Part shown: positions 17,143 to 27,672 of the stretch, one piece after another
How the letters are laid out: each line of letters begins with the position of its first letter
How positions within the stretch are numbered: the first letter of the stretch is position 1
Source: Flavobacterium agri
GTDB lineage: Bacteria > Bacteroidota > Bacteroidia > Flavobacteriales > Flavobacteriaceae
Reading direction: 5' to 3'
NCBI RefSeq assembly: GCF_013401995.1
Contig: NZ_JACBJI010000007.1
Span: 62,864-126,863, forward strand
Length of the DNA stretch: 64,000 bases
Program-made: the position numbers and the translations under genes
The notes under the pieces: model-generated
What the model saw: only the letters and a program-made list of their open reading frames with translations
Databases searched by the model: none
Told to the model about the DNA's origin: nothing

Positions 17143-18324
17143 TCAATACGATTTATAGCGTTTCATGGCTTCGATCAAATAATAATCGCCATACGTCAAA
17201 GGCGTGTCGATTTCGGTTTTGTTGGGCATGTTGCCGACGCCGTGTTTGAGCAGATAACCGCCATTTTCACCGACTTTGGCGAAATATTCGGGTGTCAGCA
17301 AAGTAGCAAGCATCGTTTCTGCGGAATTGAAATACGTTTTCGATTTTTCGTTGTCGGAATATTTCGAAAGCTCAAGTAGGGCAGAGGCGATGATCGCACC
17401 CGCCGACGAATCGCGTAAAGCATTCGGAACTCCTGGCGCGTTGAAATCCCAAAACGGAACTTTGTCTTTCGGAAGGTTCGGCTGGTTCAGGATGAAATCG
17501 GCTATGTGTTGCGCCTGCTGCAGGTATTTCTTGTCTTTGGTTTCTCGGTACATGAGCGTGTAGCCATACAATCCCCATGCTTGTCCGCGCGCCCATGCCG
17601 ATTCGTCGAACGCGCCTTGATTGGTGATCTGCCGGTGTACTTTGCCGTCATTCAAACCATAAACGACCACATGATACGAACTGTAATCGGGACGGAAATG
17701 ATTCTTCATCGTCGTATCGGCATGGCGCGTTGCGATTTTATAGTAAGTACTGTCGCCGCTGTGTCGCGTGGCCCAAAAGAGCAATTCGAGGTTCATCATG
17801 TTGTCGATGATCACGGGCATTTCGTCTTTGGCGGCTTTGTTCCATGGCGCGCTGTCCCAAGATCTGATGCAGCCGGCTTTTTCGTTGAAACGCGTGCTCA
17901 ACGATTTGGCGCTGTTCATCAAAATCTGTTCGTATTCGGGTTTTGGAGTCAGGCGTTCGGCGTTTGCGAAACTGCAGAACATCATAAAACCGAGGTCGTG
18001 CGTCGTTTTGTTGAATTGTTCTTTTTTGAGGTCAGAAAGGAAATCGAGTGCTTCTTTTTTAAGTTGCGGATTCGGTTTGGCCTCGTCCAGATATAGCAAA
18101 GTGCCCGGATAGAAGCCGCTGCACCACCAACCCGAGTCGCTGGTTTCGAGTTTTCCGTTCACGAATGTCTTCGGATAAGCGCCGGGTTCGACCTGAGTCG
18201 CAAGGAAAGCGTACTGTTTTTGTGCAGTCCCGATCGCATCGCCAATAGACTTGTCGAGCTTTTTCTGGCCGAACGCTGTATGGATGCACAGCGCGCTCAT
18301 GGCCAATAGGAGTTTTGTCGTCAT
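17143..18324 (-). CDS. Unsaturated glucuronyl hydrolase, glycoside hydrolase family 88
   Basis: 393 residues; signal peptide MTTKLLLAMSALCIHTAFGQ. The (alpha/alpha)6-barrel signature is clear: DSGWWCSGFYPGTLLYL, catalytic-position Asp110 in THDLGFMMF and Asp174 in VIIDNMMNLELLFW, and ESAWARGQAWGLYGY. GH88 enzymes hydrate and remove the delta-4,5-unsaturated uronic acid that polysaccharide lyases leave at the non-reducing end. First gene of the three-gene minus-strand operon; no lyase or SusCD pair is present in the window, so the upstream depolymerase must be elsewhere. Confidence 0.92.
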   Translation of the reverse strand: MTTKLLLAMSALCIHTAFGQKKLDKSIGDAIGTAQKQYAFLATQVEPGAYPKTFVNGKLETSDSGWWCSGFYPGTLLYLDEAKPNPQLKKEALDFLSDLKKEQFNKTTHDLGFMMFCSFANAERLTPKPEYEQILMNSAKSLSTRFNEKAGCIRSWDSAPWNKAAKDEMPVIIDNMMNLELLFWATRHSGDSTYYKIATRHADTTMKNHFRPDYSSYHVVVYGLNDGKVHRQITNQGAFDESAWARGQAWGLYGYTLMYRETKDKKYLQQAQHIADFILNQPNLPKDKVPFWDFNAPGVPNALRDSSAGAIIASALLELSKYSDNEKSKTYFNSAETMLATLLTPEYFAKVGENGGYLLKHGVGNMPNKTEIDTPLTYGDYYLIEAMKRYKSY

Positions 18325-18540
18325 TGTAGTTGTTTTTTAGAGGTTGCCGAGGTTGGCCTTGTAAATATCCGTCATTTTTATTGAAAATAGAAGTGTCTTC
18401 TTACATCGTGCGCGTAGAAAAAGTGAAAAAACCTTCCAAATAAAATCGGTGAAATGCACTAGAAATCAGTCGAAATACACCTTTACAATTCGTTAATGAT
18501 AGCATAATTTTTTATGACGATTAGCTCGAAATCAGCCTTC

Positions 18541-18548
18541 TACTTTTG
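18541..18548 (+). promoter_or_regulatory. -7 promoter box TACTTTTG
   Basis: Matches TAnnTTTG 22 bases before the start at 18570; TTA at 18521 could be a weak -33 element 17 bases upstream. Confidence 0.5.
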
Positions 18549-18569
18549 CCCGTAATAAATAGGCAAAGA

Positions 18570-21500
18570 ATGAAACCATCTCTATCTCAGGTTTTTATAA
18601 AATTCTGTTTTTCAGCACTGTTACTTTTGGCTTTCCATATGTCGCAGGCGCAAATCGCCTCCTGGACATACGAACCTTATCAAGGCACGCTCAACAATCC
18701 GACGCCTAATACGGGAAGCGGTTCTTCGGCCGTCGTCAACAACGGTGGCGGAACGATTGGCATCCAAATCCGCACGGGAATGGCCGGAACGGGTTGCGGA
18801 GCGCAAAACGGTTCGAACGCCTGGGCCATGGAACCTTTCGATCCCGGAAGTTCGAACGAAGCCAATGGCGTGCAGTTTTCGGCATCGACCGTCGGCTATC
18901 AAAATATCAATTTCACTTGGGACCAACGCTGGTCGAATACGGCTCCGAATACGGTACGACTTCAATACACGCTCAACGGCTCGACGTGGACTAATTTTAC
19001 GATGACGGCCGCGAACACCACATTCTGTAACGGTTCGATCAACAACGGGCGCTTTCAGACGAACACTTCGGGCGACCAATACCGACGCATCAGCGTAAAC
19101 CTTTCTGCCATTACGGGAGCGAACAACAACGCCGATTTCGGAGTGCGTCTCATGGCGGCTTATTACCAGGCGACCACCGAATTCAGACGCACCGACGATC
19201 CTACGCTAACCGCAGGAACGGCCGGGACATGGCGTTTCGACAACGTCGCGATCACGGGAACGGTTTTGCCAGGCCCGACGGCCTCGGTAATGAGCGGTAC
19301 GACTTCGATCTGTATCGGCGGTTCGGCCAACATCAAAGTACAGATTACGGGCGGAACAGGTCCGTACACGTTGGTGTATACGAACGGGACGACCAATTTT
19401 ACCGTGAACAATTATGCGAGCAATGCCAATATTTCGGTTTCGCCTACATCGACGACCACGTATTCGATCGTTTCGGTAACGGCTGCGAACGGTGCGGTGG
19501 GAACTGGCAATTCGGGTGCTGCGGTGATTACCGTGAATCCGTTGCCGACCGTGAGCGCTACCAACATTACGACCTGCTCGACGGGAGCCGTCACGCTTAC
19601 CGGCGGAAGTCCCGCAGGCGGAACGTATAGCATCGCCAATCCGTATTCAGGTCCGTCGACGACTTTTACCTATACGTACACCAATGCAAACGGTTGTACA
19701 AAGACCAGTGCGACCTATACTTTTACGCGCAACACCGCACCGGCGATAAGCGCGCAGCCTTCGGCAATTCCGCAATCGACATGTCAGAATACTGCATTTT
19801 CGGCGATTTCGGTTGGTGCAACGGGAACGGGATTGTCGTACCAATGGTATTCGAATACGACGGCCGCGACTTCTGGCGGAACACCTCTTACTTCGGCCGC
19901 ACAAATCGCGAACGGATCGCAAACTGCTTCATACACGCCATTGTCGACTACAGTCGGAACATTGTATTTCTATTGCATCATAAGCGGAACCTGTACGCCA
20001 GCCGCAAAAACGTCGATATCTGGAGCGTTTTCTGTGATTCCGGGAACGGTCGCAGGAACAGTTTCTTCAGACCAAACGATTTGTGCCGGAACGCTTGCCG
20101 CCGATCTTAACCTGACGGGACACAACGGAACTATCGTCAAATGGCAAAAAGCCGATGACGTTTCGTTTATCACGAACGTTTCCGATATCGCCAATAACAC
20201 CGCCACACTTCCCGCTTTGACCATTGGCGCACTTACCCAAACTGCCTATTTCCGTGCCGTGGTTCAAAATGCAACGTGTACTACGGAGTTCTCGAATGCG
20301 GTCGAAATCGCGATCAGATCGACTACCTGGAACGGCACATCCTGGAGCAACGGCGCGCCCGACGGTACGCAAACCATCATTTTCAACGGCAATTACATTT
20401 CAAGCGGCGATTTGAAGGGTTGTTCGGCCATCGTGAATTCGGGCAACGTCAATTTCCAGCCCGACGACACCTTGACTTTGCTCAACGGACTGACCGTCAA
20501 TTCCGGGACGCTGACCTTCGAGAACAATGCGAGCCTCGTGCAAACCAACGACGTCGCGAATTCGGGCGCGATTTTTTACAAACGCGACACGACGCCGATC
20601 CGAAAGTTCGACTTCACGTATTGGTCGTCTCCGGTCCAAAACCAATTGTTGATCGGGGTTTCGCCTTTGACGCGCCAGGACAAGTTCTTTTGGTTCGACG
20701 CCAATGTTTATAACTGGATCATGGCCAATCCGAATACGACCTTGATGCAACCTGGGATAGGCTATATTTTCCGCGGCCCGGATGATTACGACCAGAATTT
20801 CCCGGTGGTTTATCATGCCGCATTCAACGGAGTTCCGAACAACGGCGAGTACACGGTTCCGGTTTTTGTAAACGGTACGAACGATTTCAATCTTTTGGGA
20901 AATCCTTATCCGAGCGCTTTGGATGCCGATCTTTTCATGTCCGATCCAGACAACGCGGCTTCGCTAGGAACGGGAACTACGATTTACCTGTGGACGCACA
21001 ATACCGCCGTGACCGATTTTGAGTACGTTTTCAGCGATTATGCGACTTACAATTATACGGGCGGCACCGGAACGGCACCGTCATCGGGTGCGAACAACAA
21101 CATCCCGAACGGGTTCATCGCCTCTGGCCAATCGTTCTTTATCCAAGGCATTGCCACGGGTACGGCCAAATTCAAGAATTCGATGCGTGTTTCGGGCAAC
21201 AACGACCAGTTTTACAAGAATGCCGCCGTTCAAAAAGACCGTTTCTGGCTCGAATTCAAAAATGGACAAGGCGTTTACAAACAGGCGCTTTTGGGCTATA
21301 TGCCAAATGCCACCAACGGATTTGACAACGGATTCGATGGCTTGCTGTTCGAAAGCGGCATTACGAGCAATTTCTACTTTGTAAGCGGCGAGAACAGATT
21401 TTCGATCGAAGGTCGTGCCTGGCCGTTGCAAACTTCCGATATAGTGCCTTTGGGCTATAGAGCGAGTGTATCGGGCACTTTCGAAATTGATTTGATGAAA

Positions 21501-21899
21501 ACCGAAGGCATATTCGACAATCAGGAGGTTTTCCTTGAAGATCTATCGCTTGGCGTCATCCACAATCTTAAGGACGCTGTGTATTCGTTTTCGACGGAAG
21601 CGGGCACTTTCGACAATCGTTTTCGCATCCGTTATTCCGATTCGGCTCTCGGAAATCCAGATGGCATTTCAAAACAGGATATCGTAGTGTTCAAGCAAGA
21701 TGGAAACGCCGTCGTGAAAGCTTCGGGAATCGATTTGCGTGACGTTGCGGTGTTCGATCTAAACGGAAAAAAACTCATCGAATTCATCAACCTGTCCTCG
21801 AATGAACTGTCTTTCCCGTTCGAATTGCGCAACCAGGTGGTCTTTTTCCAGATTACGACTTCTAGAGGAGAAATCGTGTCGAGAAAAGTGCTTTTCTGA
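18570..21899 (+). CDS. Large T9SS-type surface protein with Ig-like domains
   Basis: 1109 residues from the ATG at 18570; the frame is open eight codons earlier but the signal peptide (KFCFSALLLLAFHMSQAQ) fits this start. The first domain (WTYEPYQGTLNNPTPNTGSG onward, to about 230) is a lectin-like beta-sandwich often seen in flavobacterial exoproteins. Then come Ig-like/PKD-like modules (ASVMSGTTSICIGGSANIKV and AISAQPSAIPQSTCQ) and a domain starting TWNGTSWSNGAPDGTQ. The end (VAVFDLNGKKLIEF, VVFFQITTSRGEIVSRKVLF) is a T9SS sorting region. Probably a cell-surface adhesin or matrix protein. Ordinary signals, no breaks. Confidence 0.82.
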   Translation: MKPSLSQVFIKFCFSALLLLAFHMSQAQIASWTYEPYQGTLNNPTPNTGSGSSAVVNNGGGTIGIQIRTGMAGTGCGAQNGSNAWAMEPFDPGSSNEANGVQFSASTVGYQNINFTWDQRWSNTAPNTVRLQYTLNGSTWTNFTMTAANTTFCNGSINNGRFQTNTSGDQYRRISVNLSAITGANNNADFGVRLMAAYYQATTEFRRTDDPTLTAGTAGTWRFDNVAITGTVLPGPTASVMSGTTSICIGGSANIKVQITGGTGPYTLVYTNGTTNFTVNNYASNANISVSPTSTTTYSIVSVTAANGAVGTGNSGAAVITVNPLPTVSATNITTCSTGAVTLTGGSPAGGTYSIANPYSGPSTTFTYTYTNANGCTKTSATYTFTRNTAPAISAQPSAIPQSTCQNTAFSAISVGATGTGLSYQWYSNTTAATSGGTPLTSAAQIANGSQTASYTPLSTTVGTLYFYCIISGTCTPAAKTSISGAFSVIPGTVAGTVSSDQTICAGTLAADLNLTGHNGTIVKWQKADDVSFITNVSDIANNTATLPALTIGALTQTAYFRAVVQNATCTTEFSNAVEIAIRSTTWNGTSWSNGAPDGTQTIIFNGNYISSGDLKGCSAIVNSGNVNFQPDDTLTLLNGLTVNSGTLTFENNASLVQTNDVANSGAIFYKRDTTPIRKFDFTYWSSPVQNQLLIGVSPLTRQDKFFWFDANVYNWIMANPNTTLMQPGIGYIFRGPDDYDQNFPVVYHAAFNGVPNNGEYTVPVFVNGTNDFNLLGNPYPSALDADLFMSDPDNAASLGTGTTIYLWTHNTAVTDFEYVFSDYATYNYTGGTGTAPSSGANNNIPNGFIASGQSFFIQGIATGTAKFKNSMRVSGNNDQFYKNAAVQKDRFWLEFKNGQGVYKQALLGYMPNATNGFDNGFDGLLFESGITSNFYFVSGENRFSIEGRAWPLQTSDIVPLGYRASVSGTFEIDLMKTEGIFDNQEVFLEDLSLGVIHNLKDAVYSFSTEAGTFDNRFRIRYSDSALGNPDGISKQDIVVFKQDGNAVVKASGIDLRDVAVFDLNGKKLIEFINLSSNELSFPFELRNQVVFFQITTSRGEIVSRKVLF

Positions 21900-22051
21900 T
21901 ACTTGTGATTAACTGAAATATCGACGAAATACACAATAAGACGGCCAAATGCAAGGGCGCTTTTTGTTAACGAACGCATAACCATTTCTTGCAGCCTAAG
22001 GGTTTCAAACCCAATACTTTTAAAAATTCAAAACAATAAACAATAACTCTG

Positions 22052-25000
22052 ATGGAATTAAAATTACCCGATTCGGAACCGAATCCAAATTTCTCTCGGA
22101 ACGGTTTTCACAACGCCTTTTGGTTCGTGAAAATCGACCGACTCAAAAGCTGGCATAGTTTTTTTATGTGTTGTATGATGTTGTCGATATCGGCTTTTGG
22201 GCCAAAGGCTTCGGCACAAACGCCTCTCGTACCCGGAGATGTAGCTGTCATTGCGTTGAATCCGGCGACGACCGATGCTTTTGCGTTGGTGCTTCTAAAA
22301 GACATCCAGCAAAATACCGTGATCAACGTGACCGATAACGGGATGACATCGACCACTGCCGGAAGAACCGGAGAAGGTTTCATTACCTACACCGCGCCCG
22401 GAGCGAGAACCGCGGGAACGGTTTTGGTATGGACAGCCGGGATGAGCGTTACAGGAACGGGCTGGAACAGCAGCTCGCCCGCGAATTTCGCGTTAAACAA
22501 TTCAGGCGAGCAATTGTTCGTTTTTCAAGGAAGTACCGCGAACTGGGCCAGCCAATCTGGAATTACGTTGATTTATGGAGTCAATTTCGGTGCGGCGTTG
22601 GCCACTTCGGGTTCAGGAAGTTCTTCCACGACTTATGCGCCAGACGATTTGACTACGGGAACTACCTTTTTGAATTTCCCTTCCGCAACTTACGGAAATG
22701 CGTATTTCGCCAACCAAAATACCTCTACATCAAGCGTCACGGTTTCCGGTACGCCTGCACAACTTTTGGCATTGTTCGCCAACTCGGCCAAATGGTTCGG
22801 GAATTCGGGAACGACGACTACATTCCCGACTTGGAATATCACCGTTTCGAGCGCCGCGGCGGTTTCGGCCACAGGAACTTTGGCGGGTGTGAACACGATT
22901 TACGGAACGGCTTCATCGGCTACTTCTTTCACCGCTTCGGGAACAGGACTTTCGGCCAATATTACCGTAACGCCTCCGACCGGATTCGAGGTTTCGAGAA
23001 CATCGGGAACTTCAGGTTTCGCAGCTACTCAAACGCTTACGCAATCGGGTGGGAACGTAGCCAACACCACGATTTGGGTGCGTTTGAAATCGACGACTAC
23101 TGCAGGAATATATAACGGGAACGTAACGCTCGTTTCGGGCGTCGCATCGACTACAAAAGCAGTCCCGAACAGTACGGTTTCGGCCAAAACGATTACAGTA
23201 TCCGGAGCTTCGGCCCAAAATAAAGTATACGACCGCACGACGACGGCAACCATTACGGGCGCAACCGCAAACGGATTGGTCAACGGAGACGTGATTACCG
23301 TCAGCGGAAACGGAACTTTTTCTGATTTCCTTGTCGAAAACGGCAAATCGGTAACGGCTTCATTAACGTTGAGCGGAACGAACGCGACAAGTTATACGCT
23401 CACGCAGCCTTCTGGCTTGACCGCGGACATTACGGCTAAAGATATTACGCTTACTTCTGTTACCGTAAACGATAAAACGTACGATGGCAGCACAGAAGCG
23501 ACTTTGAACGCTATCTTGAACGGTGTGATTTCTCCCGATGAAGTGTTGTTGAATCCATCGGCTACTTTCGCAAGTGCGTTTGTAGGAACGGATATCGCCG
23601 TCACTTCTGCATCTTCTGTTTTCGGTGCCGATGCCGCCAACTACAACCTCGTCCAGCCGACCGGATTGTCTGCAGACATCACGGCCAAAGCCTTGACGAT
23701 CGAGAACGCGACTGCCCAAAACAAAGTTTTCGACGGCAATACGAACGCTGTGATAACCGGAACGCTTCTAGGTGTGATCGCACCCGATGAAGTGACGCTT
23801 GTCGCACAAGGAACATTCGCTTCGCCAAACGTCGGGCTCAATATCGCGGTGACTTCTACGAGTTTCATCACGGGTGATATCGCCAACTATACGCTGACGC
23901 AACCGACAGGTTTGACCGCAAATATTTCGGCAGACGAATTGCAGGCCCAGACCATCACATTCGATGCATTGGCCAACATGACTTACGGAGACGCCAACTT
24001 CAACCTTACGGCTACGGCAAGTTCTAATTTGACGGTTTCTTACGAAAGCTCGGATGAGAACGTGGCCACGGTTTCCGGGAATGTAGTGACGATCCACAAT
24101 GCGGGAACGACTACGATCACGGCTACGCAATCGGGCGATTTGACCTATGATTCGGCCGAACCGGTAGCCCAGATTCTAACCGTTTTGCCTAAAGAATTGA
24201 CCGTGGCTTCGGCTTCGGCACAAGATAAAATGTACGACGGGAATACGAATTCCGTGGTTTCGGGAACACTTTCGGGAATCGTCGGATCGGATGACGTGAC
24301 GCTCGCAGGAAGCGGGACTTTCGCGCAAACTACAGTAGGAACGGATATCGCGGTTACATCGACATCGTCTTTGCAAGGTTCGGCGATCGCGAATTACACG
24401 CTTTCTCAACCGACCGGATTGACAGCCGATATCACGACAAAAAACCTTACGGTACAAAATGCCGTCGCCAACGATAAAGTTTACGATGCTACCGATGCCG
24501 CAACGATCAGCGGCGGCGATTTGATCGGAGTCGTGAACTCGGACGACGTTTCGCTTTCTGGTTTCGAAGGTACGTTCGCTACTGTTGACGTGGCCGATAA
24601 CATCGCCGTCACTTCGAACTTGACACTCCAAGGAAGCGCGGCTTTCAATTATACGTTGGAACAGCCTTCTGACCTTACTGCCGACATCACGCCGTTGGCC
24701 GTGACGGTTTCAGGCTTGTCTGCGAACAATAAAGTATACGACAGGACTACGGTTGCGACGCTTTCGGGAACTCCGGAAATCCTCGGGTTGCTCAATGAAG
24801 ACGTTGTAACCGTTTCAGGAACGCCTACGGCGACTTTCAACAACAAGAACGTCGGGACTGCAAAACCGATTACTGTTGTGGGCTATACGCTTAGCGGTGC
24901 ACAATCGGGTAATTATTCGATTACGCAACCGACCGACATCACTGCCGATATTACCGTAGCTTCGGTTACGATCACAAACGCCCAAGCCGTTGATAAACCA

Positions 25001-27526
25001 TACGACGGAACTACCGTTGCCACGATTACGGGAACGCTTTCGGGCGTGATTTCTCCTGATGTCGTGACGTTGAATGGAACTGGAGTTTTCGCACAAGCGG
25101 CTATCGGTGCAGACATCGCCGTGACGTCTACTGCGACTTTATCAGGCGCTGACGGACCGAACTACATCATCGATCCGCAACCTGCAGGATTGTCGGCTGA
25201 TATTTTGGAAGGCCCGTCGGTTTTGGCCGTAGGCGACATTTCACTGCTCGGTTTCCAATTGAACGCGCCCGATACGTTCGCGTTCGTGACTTGGGTCGAT
25301 TTGTCGAACAACACCATCATCAAATTCACCGACAATGCTTTCCTTTCGTCGAATTCGTCTAACGCGGCCAATAACGCAAGAGGCGGAGAGAATTTCGTGA
25401 TCTGGAGAAACAACGGAGGTATCATTCCTGCGGGAACTGTCGTGCGCATTTTCGACAACAACGGAACGGCTTCGGCTTCTGCGGGAACGATCGTTTCGGG
25501 CAACCTCGACGGATTGTCGGCCAGCGGTGATAACATTTTCGCGTATCAAGGTGCGGCGACTTCGGGTTCGAACCCGGATTTCAGCACGAACTCGAATCCG
25601 ACGACATTCAACGGAACGCTGCTTTACGGAATGTACATGCAAGGTTCTAGCGGACAATCGACTTGGATGACATCGGGTACGGCTTCTTCGAACTCATCGT
25701 ATTTGCCTTCTCAATTGAACGTTTCGGGTGGCAATATTGCCATCGGGAGTTCGGCTTCACGTGCACAATACAACGGCTCAAGAACCAACCAGCCTACGTT
25801 CGCGGCTTATAAGGCATTGGTGAACAATTCTGCAAACTGGACGATCGCTTCAGGTTCGGGAACGACTACGATCAGTACGACGCCGTTTACGTTGGTAACC
25901 GGTCCTACGGCTTCCGTGCTTTCAGGAAACGCGACGATCTGTTCAGGCCAGAACGCTTCGATAAGTGTTGCGGTTACAGGCGGGACAGCTCCATTTACGG
26001 TAGTTTATACAGACGGGACGAATCCGTTCACGGTCAATGCCTACGTCAGCGGAAGCGCTATTACCGTAGCTCCGACCGCTTCGACTACGTATACCATAGT
26101 TTCTGTTACCGATGCGAATGCCATTGCCGGAACAAACAATAGCGGAAGCGCCGACATTACCGTCAACCAGCTTTATGCGTTCTATGCCGACGCCGATGGT
26201 GACGGTTACGGAACCGGAAATGCCGTACAGGTTTGCGCAGCCGATGCCAACACGCCTCCGAGCGGATATTCCGTAAACAACACCGACTGTAACGACGCTG
26301 TGGCGGCCGTACATCCGAATGCGACTGAAATTGCCTATAACGGAGTTGACGACGACTGCGACGGAACGATCGATGAAGGCAGCCAAGTTTTCTCACAAGT
26401 ATTGCCTGCACAATGCGGAACGACTTTGGCTACGATTTCTTCTGTGATCGGTGCGGTGAATTATGCGACGGCTGTAGACGGTTACCGTTTCAAGGTCGTG
26501 AATTCGACTACTTTGGCCGAACAGGTCGTCGACCGCAACGTACCGAACTTCCAGCTTACGGACTTGCCGACATACGATTACGCTACAACCTATATCATTT
26601 CGGTACAGCTTAGAAGAAACGGCCAATGGCTCAACTATTATGGTCCGACTTGCCAAGTTTCTACGCCTGCCATCCTTGACCAAGGCGGATCGGCAGCGAT
26701 TACACCATCGCAATGTGGCATCGTGTTGCCGAGCATCAGTACGCTGATCGCAACGACAAGCCTTCCGGGTGTGACGGCTTACCGTTTCCGCGTGACCGAT
26801 ACGCAAACCAACGCCCAACAGGTAATCGACCGTAATTATCACTGGTTCTCTCTGACGATGCTTTCGTCTTATCTGTACGGAAGAACGTATGCTGTAGAAG
26901 TTGCCGTGAAGACCAACGGACAGTTCTCGGGTTACGGACAGCCATGTCAGGTGACGGCTCCGGCCATTCCTCAATTGGCAAATTGCGGTGCGGTGATCGC
27001 GACTACGGGTACTTTGATACATACGACAAGTTTGAACCGCGTGACTTCGTATCGTTTCCAGTTGACGAACATGACGACGTTCGAAACCACGTTGATCGAT
27101 CGCTCACAGCATTATTTCTCATTCAGCAACGTACCGAACTTTGTACCTGGCGCACAATACAGCGTAAGCGTGGCCATCATGACGGCCGGCGGATGGTCTG
27201 ATTTCAGCGAAGCTTGTACGATAACGGCTCCAGGAGCTGCAAGGGCTATCGCAAAAGAAGAAACGGCTGCAGTTGCGACGAATTTCCGCGCGGTGGTTTA
27301 TCCGAACCCATATACCGAAAGCTTTGCTATCGATATGGATACGGATTCGAACGATAAGATTTCGGTCAAAGTTTACGACATGATCGGAAAGCTCGTCGAA
27401 GAAAGAGAATTCGCATCGGATGTAATCGAAGTACAACAATTCGGCGAAAGATATCCGTCGGGCGTGTACAACGTGATCGCATCTCAAGGCGCGTCGTTGA
27501 AGACACTTCGCGTGATCAAACGATAA
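22052..27526 (+). CDS. Giant T9SS adhesin-like protein: YDG repeats, MopE motif, FnIII-like repeats
   Basis: 1824 residues. The signal peptide is preceded by about 35 extra residues, so the true start may be the later Met before CCMMLSISAFGPKASAQ. Order: lamin-tail-like domain (GDVAVIALNPATTDAFALVL), three YDG repeats, one MBG-like repeat (ITFDALANMTYGDANFNLT), four more YDG repeats, a second lamin-tail-like domain (VGDISLLGFQLNAPDTFAFV), an Ig-like module, a MopE metal-binding motif (DADGDGYGTGNA; DCNDAVAAVHPNATEIAYNG), three repeats of about 95 residues each carrying a conserved YRF pattern, and a type A sorting domain (VVYPNPYTES, SGVYNVI, RVIKR). Exported by T9SS and probably a stalk-like adhesin. 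Confidence 0.88.
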   Translation: MELKLPDSEPNPNFSRNGFHNAFWFVKIDRLKSWHSFFMCCMMLSISAFGPKASAQTPLVPGDVAVIALNPATTDAFALVLLKDIQQNTVINVTDNGMTSTTAGRTGEGFITYTAPGARTAGTVLVWTAGMSVTGTGWNSSSPANFALNNSGEQLFVFQGSTANWASQSGITLIYGVNFGAALATSGSGSSSTTYAPDDLTTGTTFLNFPSATYGNAYFANQNTSTSSVTVSGTPAQLLALFANSAKWFGNSGTTTTFPTWNITVSSAAAVSATGTLAGVNTIYGTASSATSFTASGTGLSANITVTPPTGFEVSRTSGTSGFAATQTLTQSGGNVANTTIWVRLKSTTTAGIYNGNVTLVSGVASTTKAVPNSTVSAKTITVSGASAQNKVYDRTTTATITGATANGLVNGDVITVSGNGTFSDFLVENGKSVTASLTLSGTNATSYTLTQPSGLTADITAKDITLTSVTVNDKTYDGSTEATLNAILNGVISPDEVLLNPSATFASAFVGTDIAVTSASSVFGADAANYNLVQPTGLSADITAKALTIENATAQNKVFDGNTNAVITGTLLGVIAPDEVTLVAQGTFASPNVGLNIAVTSTSFITGDIANYTLTQPTGLTANISADELQAQTITFDALANMTYGDANFNLTATASSNLTVSYESSDENVATVSGNVVTIHNAGTTTITATQSGDLTYDSAEPVAQILTVLPKELTVASASAQDKMYDGNTNSVVSGTLSGIVGSDDVTLAGSGTFAQTTVGTDIAVTSTSSLQGSAIANYTLSQPTGLTADITTKNLTVQNAVANDKVYDATDAATISGGDLIGVVNSDDVSLSGFEGTFATVDVADNIAVTSNLTLQGSAAFNYTLEQPSDLTADITPLAVTVSGLSANNKVYDRTTVATLSGTPEILGLLNEDVVTVSGTPTATFNNKNVGTAKPITVVGYTLSGAQSGNYSITQPTDITADITVASVTITNAQAVDKPYDGTTVATITGTLSGVISPDVVTLNGTGVFAQAAIGADIAVTSTATLSGADGPNYIIDPQPAGLSADILEGPSVLAVGDISLLGFQLNAPDTFAFVTWVDLSNNTIIKFTDNAFLSSNSSNAANNARGGENFVIWRNNGGIIPAGTVVRIFDNNGTASASAGTIVSGNLDGLSASGDNIFAYQGAATSGSNPDFSTNSNPTTFNGTLLYGMYMQGSSGQSTWMTSGTASSNSSYLPSQLNVSGGNIAIGSSASRAQYNGSRTNQPTFAAYKALVNNSANWTIASGSGTTTISTTPFTLVTGPTASVLSGNATICSGQNASISVAVTGGTAPFTVVYTDGTNPFTVNAYVSGSAITVAPTASTTYTIVSVTDANAIAGTNNSGSADITVNQLYAFYADADGDGYGTGNAVQVCAADANTPPSGYSVNNTDCNDAVAAVHPNATEIAYNGVDDDCDGTIDEGSQVFSQVLPAQCGTTLATISSVIGAVNYATAVDGYRFKVVNSTTLAEQVVDRNVPNFQLTDLPTYDYATTYIISVQLRRNGQWLNYYGPTCQVSTPAILDQGGSAAITPSQCGIVLPSISTLIATTSLPGVTAYRFRVTDTQTNAQQVIDRNYHWFSLTMLSSYLYGRTYAVEVAVKTNGQFSGYGQPCQVTAPAIPQLANCGAVIATTGTLIHTTSLNRVTSYRFQLTNMTTFETTLIDRSQHYFSFSNVPNFVPGAQYSVSVAIMTAGGWSDFSEACTITAPGAARAIAKEETAAVATNFRAVVYPNPYTESFAIDMDTDSNDKISVKVYDMIGKLVEEREFASDVIEVQQFGERYPSGVYNVIASQGASLKTLRVIKR
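23182..25205 (+). repeat. Eight tandem ~250-base repeats encoding seven YDG and one MBG domain
   Basis: Units begin near 23182, 23434, 23683, 23936 (MBG type), 24190, 24440, 24695 and 24958. Each YDG unit has K-x-YD-x-x-T followed by G(V/L)(V/I)xxD(D/E)V and ends LTxP(T/S)GLTADI. Confidence 0.85.
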
Positions 27527-27551
27527 TTATTTTCATTCGTTTTTTGGAAAA

Positions 27552-27579
27552 GGCCTCCCGATCGCGGAGGTCTTTTTTT
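27552..27579 (+). terminator. Terminator after the giant adhesin gene
   Basis: GGCCTCC / GGAGGTC stem, seven-base loop, then seven T. Confidence 0.85.
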
Positions 27580-27640
27580 ATTAGCCGAAACGCGCAATAA
27601 TTACTTGTCCTAGTTCAATGCACGGCACGCGATACAGACG

Positions 27641-27648
27641 TAATTTTG
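27641..27648 (+). promoter_or_regulatory. -7 promoter box TAATTTTG
   Basis: TAnnTTTG match 25 bases before the dioxygenase start; no obvious TTG at -33. Confidence 0.45.
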
Positions 27649-27672
27649 GATTGTAATTAAAGCTATAACATC

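Noticed and set aside
23182..25205. Regular ~250-base repeats considered as a CRISPR-like or satellite array
   Set aside because: All units are in one open frame encoding YDG/MBG domains and vary at codon level.
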